Shown piece by piece: positions 17,555 to 25,332 of a stretch of DNA of 31,003 nucleotides. The stretch's first letter is position 1; each line of letters starts with the position of its first letter. Source of the DNA: Streptomyces sp. NRRL WC-3605 (lineage in GTDB: Bacteria > Actinomycetota > Actinomycetes > Streptomycetales > Streptomycetaceae). Where the stretch lies: contig NZ_LLZN01000082.1 of NCBI RefSeq assembly GCF_001509795.1, positions 1 to 31,003 on the forward strand. The letters are read 5' to 3'. The translations under genes and the position numbers were made by a program. The notes below the pieces were generated by a model. That model was not told where the DNA came from. It made no database searches and saw only the letters and a program-made list of their open reading frames with translations.

Positions 17555-19066
17555 TCAGCTGTCGCCGTCCTCCTCCCAGCCGAAGCTCTTCTCCACCGCC
17601 TTGCGCCAGTTGTGGTACTCGCGGTCCCGCTCCTCGGCCGACATGGAGGGCGTCCACTCGGCGTCCTTCGCCCAGTGCGACTTGAGCTCGTCCAGGTCGT
17701 TCCACACGCCGGTCGCCAGGCCGGCCGCATAGGCGGCGCCCAGGCAGGTCGTCTCGGAGATCTTCGGCCGGATCACCGGCACGTCCAGCACATCGGCCTG
17801 GTGCTGCATGAGCAGGTTGTTCTTCGTCATGCCGCCGTCGACCTTCAGGCTCGTGATGTGCACCCCGGAGTCCTGGACCATGGCGTCCACCACCTCCCGC
17901 GTCTGCCAGCTCGTCGCCTCCAGGACGGCGCGGGCCAGGTGCGCCTTCGTGACGTACCGGGTCAGACCGGTGACGACACCGCGTGCGTCCGAACGCCAGT
18001 ACGGCGCGAAGAGGCCGGAGAAGGCGGGCACGATGTAGGCGCCGCCGTTGTCCTCGACGCTCGCCGCCAGCGGCTCGATGTCGTCGGCGGTCCGGATGAT
18101 GCCGAGCTGGTCGCGGAACCACTGGACCAGGGCGCCCGTGATGGCGATCGCGCCCTCCAGGCAGTACACCGGCGCCTCGCTGCCGATCTTGTAGCCCATC
18201 GTCGTCAGCAGCCCGCTCTTCGACGGCACCGGACGGTTGCCGGTGTTGAGCAGCAGGAAGCTTCCGGTGCCGTAGGTGTTCTTCGCACTGCCCACGTCGT
18301 AGCAGGCCTGCCCGAACACGGCGGCCTGCTGGTCGCCGAGCGCCGAGGCGACCGGCACCCCGGCGAGCTGGCCGACGGCGGTGCCGTACACCTCGGCGGA
18401 CGACTTGATCTCCGGCAGCATCGCCTCGGGCACGTTCATGGCCGACAGGATCGACGGATCCCACTGGAGGGTCTGCAGGTTCATCAGCATCGTGCGTCCG
18501 GCGTTCGTCACGTCGGTGACGTGCTTGCCGCCGTCGGTCCCGCCGGTGAGGTTGTAGATCAACCAGGAGTCGATCGTGCCGAACGCGATCTCCCCGCGCT
18601 CGGCCCGGTCCCGCAGGCCGGGCACGTTGTCCAGCAGCCAGGCCGCCTTGGGCCCGGAGAAATAGCTGGCCAGCGGCAGCCCGGTCTGCTCACGGAAGCG
18701 GTCCTGCCCCTCCGCGCCGCCCAGCTGGGCGCACAGCGCGGCCGTACGCGTGTCCTGCCACACGATGGCGTTGTGCACCGGTTTGCCCGTCGCGCGGTCC
18801 CACAGGACGGTCGTCTCGCGCTGGTTGGTGATGCCGAGTGCGCTGAGCTGGTGGGCCTTCAGCCCCGCCTTCGCGAGCGCACCGGCGACGACCGCCTGCA
18901 CCTTGGACCAGATCTCGGTCGCGTCGTGCTCCACCCAGCCGGGCTTCGGGAAGATCTGCCGGTGCTCCCGCTGGTCGACGGCGACGATGGCGCCGTCGTG
19001 GTTGAAGACGATGCAGCGGCTGGAGGTCGTGCCCTGGTCGATCGCGGCGACGAACTTGTCCGTCAT
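17555..19066 (-). CDS. glpK: Glycerol kinase
   Basis: This 503-aa cytoplasmic enzyme phosphorylates glycerol to sn-glycerol 3-phosphate with ATP. It is full length for the FGGY carbohydrate kinase family. It opens with the phosphate-binding loop [15 protein letters not shown], continues with [11 protein letters not shown] and the substrate region [18 protein letters not shown], and carries [16 protein letters not shown]. The ATP-site block [14 protein letters not shown] and the [12 protein letters not shown] tail follow. In the loop before GDQQ the sequence is [17 protein letters not shown], without the histidine that HPr phosphorylates in Firmicute GlpK, so direct PTS control there looks unlikely. 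It is the second gene of glpF-glpK (22-bp gap). In S. coelicolor the gyl operon also has a glycerol-3-phosphate dehydrogenase and an upstream regulator; neither is here, so this may be a second glycerol locus. Confidence 0.97.
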   Translation of the reverse strand: MTDKFVAAIDQGTTSSRCIVFNHDGAIVAVDQREHRQIFPKPGWVEHDATEIWSKVQAVVAGALAKAGLKAHQLSALGITNQRETTVLWDRATGKPVHNAIVWQDTRTAALCAQLGGAEGQDRFREQTGLPLASYFSGPKAAWLLDNVPGLRDRAERGEIAFGTIDSWLIYNLTGGTDGGKHVTDVTNAGRTMLMNLQTLQWDPSILSAMNVPEAMLPEIKSSAEVYGTAVGQLAGVPVASALGDQQAAVFGQACYDVGSAKNTYGTGSFLLLNTGNRPVPSKSGLLTTMGYKIGSEAPVYCLEGAIAITGALVQWFRDQLGIIRTADDIEPLAASVEDNGGAYIVPAFSGLFAPYWRSDARGVVTGLTRYVTKAHLARAVLEATSWQTREVVDAMVQDSGVHITSLKVDGGMTKNNLLMQHQADVLDVPVIRPKISETTCLGAAYAAGLATGVWNDLDELKSHWAKDAEWTPSMSAEERDREYHNWRKAVEKSFGWEEDGDS

Positions 19067-19088
19067 GACGTCCCCTTCGTCGTATCCG

Positions 19089-19814
19089 TCAGAAAGCTGC
19101 GTTGAAGATGAGGCCCGCCAGCACCCCGCCGATCAGCGGTCCGACCACCGGAATCCACGCGTAGCCCCAGTCCGACGTCCCCTTGTTGGGGATCGGCAGC
19201 AGGGAGTGGATGATGCGAGGGCCCAGGTCACGGGCCGGGTTGATCGCGTATCCCGTGGGACCGCCGAGGGACAGACCGATGCCGACCACCAGCAGCGAGA
19301 CGATCAGGATCCCGGTCCCGGACAGGGCGAGCCCCTTGGTCAGCCCGAACGCCAGGATCGGCAGCACCAGACCGATCGTCGCGATGATCTCCGTGATGAG
19401 GTTCGCCACGGGATGGCGGATCGCCGGCGCCGTGGAGAAGATCCCCAGCGTCGGCTGTGCGATGTCCTTGTCGGCGTTGGCCTGGAACTGCGCGAAGTAG
19501 ACCAGCCAGCACAGCACCGCCCCCAGCATCGCGCCCACCATCTGGCCGGCGATGTACAGGGGGACCTTGTCCCAGTCGCCCGTGTCGATGGCGATCCCGA
19601 GTGTCACGGCTGGATTGAGATGCCCACCGGACAGCGGGGCGGCGGTGTAGGCGCCCGCCATGACGGCGAAACCCCATCCGAACGCGATGACGATCCAGCC
19701 ACCGTCTTTCGCCTTCGAGTAGTTCAGGATGACGGCGGCGACCACTCCGGCGCCGAACAGGATCAGAATCGCGGTGCCTATGACCTCACCGACGAAGATG
19801 TCTCCATTGCTCAT
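19089..19814 (-). CDS. glpF: Glycerol facilitator (aquaglyceroporin, MIP family)
   Basis: This 241-aa inner-membrane channel should pass glycerol by facilitated diffusion and feed the adjacent kinase. Both pore half-helices carry the family motif: HLNPAVTLG near residue 68-70 and [10 protein letters not shown] near 200. The aspartate after the second NPAR is the mark of glycerol-conducting members rather than water-only aquaporins. Six hydrophobic helices can be traced, starting with [20 protein letters not shown]. The ATG at 19814 has AGGAG (19821-19825) just upstream; a longer open frame reaching 20228 has no ribosome binding site and atypical sequence. It heads the operon with glpK. Confidence 0.95.
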   Translation of the reverse strand: MSNGDIFVGEVIGTAILILFGAGVVAAVILNYSKAKDGGWIVIAFGWGFAVMAGAYTAAPLSGGHLNPAVTLGIAIDTGDWDKVPLYIAGQMVGAMLGAVLCWLVYFAQFQANADKDIAQPTLGIFSTAPAIRHPVANLITEIIATIGLVLPILAFGLTKGLALSGTGILIVSLLVVGIGLSLGGPTGYAINPARDLGPRIIHSLLPIPNKGTSDWGYAWIPVVGPLIGGVLAGLIFNAAF

Positions 19815-20390
19815 GGCGGCTCCTAGGCCTGGCCGGGACGATCGGCCCCGGTTTCTCCGTGCGGGGTGCGTTCCCTTGGCGACTTCAGCCGAAGGCGGGG
19901 CGTGTCCCGCGCCCCGCCCGGCGTCCGTGACGAGCTTGCCGTCGCAACCGAGTCGCCGGAGGGGGGAGGGCCTTGATACGGGCGCAACCGCGCGGCGCTC
20001 TGCGTGGATACGCCGACAAATATGGGGCGATGTCGGCTGACACCGGGAAGTGTTCACCGGCGTCCGAGGGGCGTCAAGGTCGCGGACGCCGACGGTTGTG
20101 GGACGTGCCGACGGCCACCGGCCGTCACCGACCCGGTCCGTGGCACGCCCGCTCGGGTGCGGGACGAACGACGCGGCCCTGCACGGACGACAGGCGGGCC
20201 AGCTCCTGCCGAGCCGGGCAGTGGCCACTGACCATGGCTCACATCAGGTCGATCGGATGGCCTCCGCCGACCTTGCAACAGAAGAATCTCACCGTCTGCC
20301 CGGGTCCGCCACCGCCCGCCCGCGCCGCCGACCGTGGCCTTCGCCGCCCCGGGCGCCACGCAGCCTGCCGGTGGCAGCCGTCCGGGGCCC
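19815..20390. other. 576-bp non-coding region upstream of glpF and downstream of the thiolase-like gene
   Basis: This must contain the promoter of glpF-glpK and the end of the thiolase-like transcript. Frames open across it show mixed codon use and no ribosome binding sites, so I see no gene. Composition falls locally (CAAATATGGGG near 20017-20027), which suggests regulatory DNA. Confidence 0.6.
20012..20053. promoter_or_regulatory. Candidate operator region for glpF-glpK (two inverted repeats)
   Basis: GCCGACA (20012-20018) and TGTCGGC (20031-20037) form a perfect 7-bp inverted repeat with a 12-bp AT-richer spacer. Immediately beside it, ACAC (20040-20043) and GTGT (20050-20053) form a shorter one. 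They lie about 200 bp upstream of the glpF start. Glycerol operons of Streptomyces are governed by the IclR-type GylR, but I cannot show that this is its site. Confidence 0.3.
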
Positions 20391-21581
20391 TCACCGCACG
20401 GCGACCACCGCGGAGCCGTGCCCGAACAACCCCTGATTCGCGGCGAGGCCCACACGGGCGTCGGGGACCTGCCGGTCACCGGCGACTCCGCGTAACTGCC
20501 ACGTCAGCTCGCACACCTGAGCGATCGCCTGCGCCGGAACCGCCTCACCGAACGAGGCGAGCCCTCCGCTCGTGTTCACCGGTATGCGCCCGCCCGGCGC
20601 CGTCGCCCCCTCCCGCAGCAGCTTCACGGCCTCGCCGGCACCGCACAGGCCCAGATCCTCGTACCACTGCAACTCCAGAGCGGTCGACAGGTCGTACACC
20701 TCCGCCAGGGACAGGTCCCCGGGGCCGACCCCGGCCTCCTCGTACGCCTCCCGCGCGATCGACTCCCGGAACGTCTCGGGACCGGGCCGCACCGCGACGG
20801 CGGAGTCCGTCGCGATGTCGGGCAGGTCCAGGACGGTGCTCGGGAAGCGCGGCGTCACCGTGGACACCGCCCGGATCCGCACGGCATCACCTGCGCCGTG
20901 CCGGCGGGCGAAGTCCATGCCCGCCAGTACGAGCGCGGCCCCGCCGTCGGAGGTCGCGCAGATGTCGAGGAGCCGCAGCGGATCGGCGACCACGGCCGAT
21001 ACGGCCACCTCCTCGGCGGTGACCGCCTTGCGGTAGCGGGCGTACGGGTTCCGGGCGCCCAGGGCGGCGTTCTTGACCTTGACCTGTGCGAAGTCCTCCA
21101 GCGTGTCCCCGTGCACCGCCATCCGCCGGCGCGCGTACAGCCCGAAGTACACCGGATTCGTCGCCCCGAGGAGGCGGAAACGCAGCCAGTCCGGGTCGTC
21201 CGGACGGTCCCCGCCCGCGGGCCGGAAGAACCCCTTGGGGGCGGCGTCGGCCCCCACCACCAGCACCACGTCCGCCAGGCCCGCGAGGATCTGCGCCCGC
21301 GCGGTGGCGATGGCCTGGGCTCCCGAGGCGCAGGCCGCGTAGACGCTCGTGACACGGGCACCCTGCCAGCCGAGCGCCTTGGCGAACGTCGCTCCGGCCA
21401 CGTACCCCGGGTAGCCGCCACGCACCGTGTCCGCGCCGACTACCGACCCGACGTCCCGCCACTCCAGTCCCGCGTCCGCGAGCGCCGCGCGGGCCGCCCG
21501 CACGCCGTACTCGACGAAGCCGCGTCCCCACTTGCCCCACGGATGCATGCCCGCGCCGAGCACGGCCACATCCCGCGTCAT
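20391..21581 (-). CDS. Thiolase-fold, lipid-transfer-like protein (DUF35 partner)
   Basis: The 396-aa protein belongs to the SCP2/thiolase superfamily. The first active-site cysteine is present in SVYAACASGAQA (C84). The usual GHP histidine motif is replaced: NTSGGLASFGEAVP has E346 where thiolases have His. The end reads AANQGLFGHGSAVVAV without the second catalytic Cys. This pattern is typical of 'lipid-transfer protein' relatives such as Ltp2, which act with a DUF35 partner, some as retro-aldolases on acyl-CoA side chains, rather than as true biosynthetic thiolases. ATG 21581 overlaps the stop of the DUF35 gene by four bases, strong evidence for a fixed complex. Likely role: acyl-CoA or sterol/fatty-acid side-chain degradation; the substrate cannot be read from sequence. 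Confidence 0.88.
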   Translation of the reverse strand: MTRDVAVLGAGMHPWGKWGRGFVEYGVRAARAALADAGLEWRDVGSVVGADTVRGGYPGYVAGATFAKALGWQGARVTSVYAACASGAQAIATARAQILAGLADVVLVVGADAAPKGFFRPAGGDRPDDPDWLRFRLLGATNPVYFGLYARRRMAVHGDTLEDFAQVKVKNAALGARNPYARYRKAVTAEEVAVSAVVADPLRLLDICATSDGGAALVLAGMDFARRHGAGDAVRIRAVSTVTPRFPSTVLDLPDIATDSAVAVRPGPETFRESIAREAYEEAGVGPGDLSLAEVYDLSTALELQWYEDLGLCGAGEAVKLLREGATAPGGRIPVNTSGGLASFGEAVPAQAIAQVCELTWQLRGVAGDRQVPDARVGLAANQGLFGHGSAVVAVR

Positions 21582-22024
21582 GCCTCCACCCCCGTAGGCC
21601 GCCAGTGCCAGGTCGTCCAGGTCGTCTCCGCGTCCTCGTGCAGCACACCGGGGACGGCCCGCACCTCCATGCCCACCGTCAGATCGGCGACGGTGATCCC
21701 AGGAGCCGCCTGCCCCAGCACCACGAGCCGCTCGGCCGGAAGCTCCACAGCGATCAACGTGCACGCCGCCCAGGAAAGTTCCGGGTCCGTCACATAGGGT
21801 GACGGAGGCCGGTACCGGCTGTCGGTGAACGACCAGACGTGCCCGCGCGAGGACAGCGGCTCCTCTGTCAGCCGGCCGCCGCCGCAATGAGGGTTGCGGC
21901 AGTGGACGTCCTCCCGGGGGAAGAAGACCGTCGAACAGGCGGAACACCGCGTGCCCAGCAGCCGGAAGCCGTCCCCGTCGCCGGTGAACCACCCGGCGAC
22001 AACAGGCGTACGCGTACGCGGCAT
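21578..22024 (-). CDS. DUF35 zinc-ribbon OB-fold protein, partner of the thiolase-like protein
   Basis: This 148-aa protein has the DUF35 layout. The N-terminal rubredoxin-like zinc site holds C27, C30, C42 and C47 (C-x2-C-x11-C-x4-C). An OB-fold follows (about 60-135), with the block GHVWSFTDSRYRPPSPY and later VLGQAAPGITVADLTVGMEV. DUF35 proteins bind CoA thioesters and associate with SCP2-thiolase proteins, which fits the four-base ATGA overlap with the next gene. ATG 22024 has GGGAGGG a few bases upstream. A perfect 7-3-7 palindrome begins 20 bp before the start. It forms a two-gene operon divergent from the NUDIX gene. Confidence 0.9.
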   Translation of the reverse strand: MPRTRTPVVAGWFTGDGDGFRLLGTRCSACSTVFFPREDVHCRNPHCGGGRLTEEPLSSRGHVWSFTDSRYRPPSPYVTDPELSWAACTLIAVELPAERLVVLGQAAPGITVADLTVGMEVRAVPGVLHEDAETTWTTWHWRPTGVEA

Positions 22025-22043
22025 GAGCCCTCCCGGCGCCGAA

Positions 22044-22060
22044 TCTGACGGGACGTCAGA
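22044..22060. promoter_or_regulatory. Perfect palindrome, probable TetR-type operator for the DUF35/thiolase operon
   Basis: TCTGACGGGACGTCAGA has 7-bp perfect arms with a GGA centre. It lies 20 bp upstream of the DUF35 start, where it would overlap that promoter, and about 160 bp before the divergent NUDIX start. Palindromes of this size are typical of TetR-family acyl-CoA-responsive repressors; no regulator gene is adjacent. Confidence 0.5.
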
Positions 22061-22204
22061 AGTGTGCCAGAGGCAGCCGCCGAACGGCAGGGGCCCGCGT
22101 CGGCCCCGGGGGGCGGAGGCCGACGTTCCAGCGCCCGCCCCGGCCGACCTCCCTGCCGCGCAGCCATATACCGGCCCCCGGAAGACGCCCTTCCACTGAT
22201 CGGA

Positions 22205-22216
22205 TACAGTCCGCGC
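22205..22216 (+). promoter_or_regulatory. -10 element giving a leaderless NUDIX transcript
   Basis: TACAGT (22205-22210) is a good TANNNT -10 hexamer. Six bases separate it from the GTG at 22217, so transcription would begin at or next to the start codon. There is no Shine-Dalgarno in the preceding 30 bp. The -35 is weak. Confidence 0.5.
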
Positions 22217-22753
22217 GTGTCCGAATCTCAGCACTCCGACCCCAACTCCGCGGCGAACTCCCACTGTTCGAGCTGCGGCGCGCCCTACGGAGAGGGCGTT
22301 TCCGGCTGGCCGCGCACCTGCTCCGCGTGCGGCACCGTGGCCTACCGCAACCCGCTGCCCGTGGCCATCGCCCTCCAGCCCGTGTACGACACCAAGGGAA
22401 CCGCCCTGGTCGTCATCACCCGGAGCATCGCCCCCGCGCGCGGAGGCGTCGCCCTGCCCGGCGGCTACATCGACGACCGGGAGGACTGGCGGCAGGCCGT
22501 CGTCCGCGAACTCAAGGAGGAGACCGGCCTCGACGCCGCCGCACGCGACGTGCGGCTCGTCGACGCGATGAGCTCGCCCGACGGGCATCTGCTGCTCTTC
22601 GGTCTGCTCCCCGAGCGCCCCGCCGACCGCCTGCCGGCCTCCGCCGCGACCGACGAGACCGAGGGATGGCAGCTCCTGCGCAGGCCGGAGGAACTCGCCT
22701 TCCCCCTGCACACGCTGGCCGTCCAGGCGTTCTTCGAGGGCCGCTACATCTGA
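22217..22753 (+). CDS. NUDIX hydrolase with N-terminal zinc ribbon
   Basis: This 178-aa protein pairs a CxxC...CxxC zinc ribbon (C17, C20, C35, C38) with a NUDIX domain. The NUDIX box is complete: G-x5-E-x7-REL-x-EE-x-GL, read across GGYIDDRE to EETGL at about residues 82-104. All the catalytic glutamates are present. The zinc ribbon resembles that of NudC-type NADH pyrophosphatases, but the protein is shorter and the downstream NudC specificity sequence is not evident; the substrate is open (a nucleoside diphosphate derivative). GTG 22217 is chosen because the zinc ribbon follows at once and a -10 lies six bases upstream; a longer frame from 22064 would include the promoter. Its stop lies 10 bp inside the convergent glycosidase gene. 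Confidence 0.9.
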   Translation: MSESQHSDPNSAANSHCSSCGAPYGEGVSGWPRTCSACGTVAYRNPLPVAIALQPVYDTKGTALVVITRSIAPARGGVALPGGYIDDREDWRQAVVRELKEETGLDAAARDVRLVDAMSSPDGHLLLFGLLPERPADRLPASAATDETEGWQLLRRPEELAFPLHTLAVQAFFEGRYI

Positions 22754-25119
22754 GCCCGGCGTCCGCCGAGCCCGCGCACCCGCACAGGACGGGGCGACGG
22801 GATCGCGCCGTCCTCGTGCTCCAGCTCGACGACCAGTTCCTCGCCCTCCCAGCGGGTGGCGTAGCGCTCGATCACGGGCTCCTCCCAGCCGTCGCCGGGG
22901 TCCGGCACCACCAGCCCGCCCCCGGTGCATCCGGGGGCGGGAGCCCACACCTCCAGCTCCAGCCCGCCGTCGTCCCCCCGCACGGGGACGACGGCGCCCG
23001 ACTGCGCCAGCACCGGGATCCGTGACAGCGGCGCGTCGACGAACACCTCCCCGGGCCCCTCGTACGCCCGCTCCGTCGCCGTGTCGTACCAGCGCCCCCT
23101 CGGCAGCCGCACCGCACGCCGCTCGACGCCCCGCTCCAGCACCGGCGCGACCAGCAGACCGTCACCGAGCATGAAGGCGTCCTCACAGTCGCGCAGCCGC
23201 CGGTCGTCGGGCGCCGACCACCACAGAGGACGGACATAGGGCGCGCCCGTACGCCCGGCCAGATGCGCCAGCGTCACGAAGTACGGCAGCAGCCGGCGAC
23301 GCTCGACGAGCGCCACACGCGCGTGCTCCAGCACGAGGGGGCCGAACTCCCACGGCTCCCGGCGTCCCGCCCGCAGACCCGCGTGCGTGCGGAACAGCGG
23401 CAGATAGGCGGCCATCTGGAACCAGCGCAGATACAGCTCCGGAGACGGGCAGCCGTCGAAGCCGCCCACATCGGGCCCCGAGAAAGGCACCCCGCACAGA
23501 CCGAGCCCCATGACCAGCGACAGCGACGCGCGCAGACCCGGCCAACCCGTGGCCACGTCACCGGACCACGCTCCTCCGTAGCGCTGCATCCCCGCCCAGC
23601 CGGACCGCGAGAACACGAAGGGCCGCTGCTCGGGAGCCAGGTCCCGCAGCCCCTCGTACCCGGCCCTGGCCATGTTCAGGCCGTACACGTTGTGCGCCTC
23701 CCGGTGGTCCCCGCCCCGGCCCTCCAGCGCGTGCCGCGCCGAACGGGGAAGCGTCGGCTCCCCGAAGGCCGCGAACGAGGTCGGCTCGTTCATGTCGTGC
23801 CAGAACCCCGCGAAGCCCTGCCCGAGCCGCTCCGCGTACAGGGCGCCCCACCACCGACGCGCACGCGCGTGCGTGAAGTCCGGGAAGACCACCTCGCCGG
23901 GCCAGGCCACCCCGCGCACCACACGGCCCGCGGCATCCCGCACGAACACGTCCTCGGCGCTCCCGCCGTCGTACACGGCGTCGCCCGGCTCCGCCGCGAC
24001 CGCCGGGTCCACGATCGACACCAGCCGCACCCCTTCCTCGCGCAGGTCCTCGGCGAGCTCCGGCAGCTTCCCGAACGCCTCCTGGTCGACCGAGAACACC
24101 CGGTGACCGTCGTAGTGGTCGATGTCCAGATGGACCGCGTCCAGCGGCAGGCCCCGCTCCACATAGCCCGAGACGATCCGGCGCACCTCGCGCGCGCCGC
24201 CGAAACCCCACCGCGCGTGATGGTGCCCCAGAGCCCACGACGGAGGCGGTGTGGGCGCACCGGTGAGTGACGCCCAGACGAGCAGCACGCGCGCGGGGGT
24301 GCCCACCATCACCCAGCACCGCAGCGGCCCGCCCTGCATCCGCAGCACACTCGCGCCGGGACGGTCGTGCCCCGAACCGGCGCCCTCCTCGCCCTCGCGC
24401 AGCGTGACCGTGCCGTCCCACGACGTGTCGTGGAACACCAGATGCGACGCCGCGTCCGCCACCACCAGCTGCACCGGCATGGTGATGTACAGCGGATCGT
24501 CGGCAGGCCCGAACGCACGGCCCGGATCCGTGTTCCACAACCGGTAGGTGCCACCCCTCAGACGCGGCCCCGACGCCCGCCCGCCCAGCCCGAAGAACCG
24601 GGCGTCCGCGGCGACCTCGGACCGCTGCGTCCACCGCGCCACCCCGCCACCGACCGGCTCCCACCACCGCGGCGGCTGATCCCGGCGCACCAGCACCCCA
24701 CCGGGCGTCTGCACCTCCACGGCGCCGTGCCGCGAGATCACCACCGTCACGCGCTCGGCGACCACCCGCCAGCCGCCCTCCGTGTCCGGCTCCAGCACCG
24801 CCCGGGCATCCGGCTCGGGAGACCCCGCGAGCGCGTACGACGGTTCGGGGCAGGCCCCGTCCCACCCCCAGAAGACCGCCCCGTTCACCGCCACGATCAC
24901 CCGCAGCTCGGAGCGGCTGAACCGGATGACGCCGCCCCCTGGGCCGGGCCGCACCTCCTGCACGGTGCCCGGCACCCGGGCCCGCTCGGGCCCCCTCGGC
25001 GGCAACCCGGCGGCATCGGCACGCCGCGTACGCCACGCCCCCCTCAGGGTGCGCACGGCATGGGCGGCCCCCGCAGCGCCCACCGCCTTCATCGAACGCA
25101 CCAGGTCACGACCGTTCAT
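22744..25119 (-). CDS. Glycoside hydrolase family 31 (alpha-glucosidase/alpha-xylosidase type)
   Basis: The 791-aa enzyme carries GH31 marks in order. There is an N-terminal beta-sandwich (about 40-270, including FFGLGGRASGPRLRGGTYRLWNTD). A TIM barrel follows with the LDIDHYDG strand-loop and the nucleophile motif WHDMNEP (D442). SRSGWAGMQRYGGAWSGDV provides the acid/base D521 in its usual place, and FSGPDVGGF and RTHAG follow. A C-terminal beta region (about 690-790) ends the chain. It hydrolyses alpha-glycosidic bonds with retention; the substrate cannot be told from the motifs alone. No signal peptide is clear (the first 35 residues are basic and Ala-rich), so it is probably intracellular and acts on imported oligosaccharides. 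Start is ATG 25119. It is divergent from aacS, and its last codons overlap the NUDIX gene end by 10 bp on the other strand. Confidence 0.93.
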   Translation of the reverse strand: MNGRDLVRSMKAVGAAGAAHAVRTLRGAWRTRRADAAGLPPRGPERARVPGTVQEVRPGPGGGVIRFSRSELRVIVAVNGAVFWGWDGACPEPSYALAGSPEPDARAVLEPDTEGGWRVVAERVTVVISRHGAVEVQTPGGVLVRRDQPPRWWEPVGGGVARWTQRSEVAADARFFGLGGRASGPRLRGGTYRLWNTDPGRAFGPADDPLYITMPVQLVVADAASHLVFHDTSWDGTVTLREGEEGAGSGHDRPGASVLRMQGGPLRCWVMVGTPARVLLVWASLTGAPTPPPSWALGHHHARWGFGGAREVRRIVSGYVERGLPLDAVHLDIDHYDGHRVFSVDQEAFGKLPELAEDLREEGVRLVSIVDPAVAAEPGDAVYDGGSAEDVFVRDAAGRVVRGVAWPGEVVFPDFTHARARRWWGALYAERLGQGFAGFWHDMNEPTSFAAFGEPTLPRSARHALEGRGGDHREAHNVYGLNMARAGYEGLRDLAPEQRPFVFSRSGWAGMQRYGGAWSGDVATGWPGLRASLSLVMGLGLCGVPFSGPDVGGFDGCPSPELYLRWFQMAAYLPLFRTHAGLRAGRREPWEFGPLVLEHARVALVERRRLLPYFVTLAHLAGRTGAPYVRPLWWSAPDDRRLRDCEDAFMLGDGLLVAPVLERGVERRAVRLPRGRWYDTATERAYEGPGEVFVDAPLSRIPVLAQSGAVVPVRGDDGGLELEVWAPAPGCTGGGLVVPDPGDGWEEPVIERYATRWEGEELVVELEHEDGAIPSPRPVRVRGLGGRRAQM

Positions 25120-25332
25120 GCTGCTCAGCCTGCCATTGAGGGCCCCACACGCGGGGGGTCGTTCAACTGCCGTTCACTCGTGCCCGGACCACATCTTCAC
25201 GACACGGACTATGTGCGGTGCACCCTGGTGCCGAAGTCGATCACATGGCATCGTCCGTGTCATCCGCGTCACGCGCACACCCCCGCCGTGCGCGGCCGAC
25301 GCACACGACGCGCAGAGTCCGGGAGCCACCCC

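Noticed and set aside
19815..20228. N-terminal extension of the glycerol facilitator
   Set aside because: The added sequence is hydrophilic and unlike MIP proteins, whereas ATG 19814 has an AGGAG and begins the first membrane helix.
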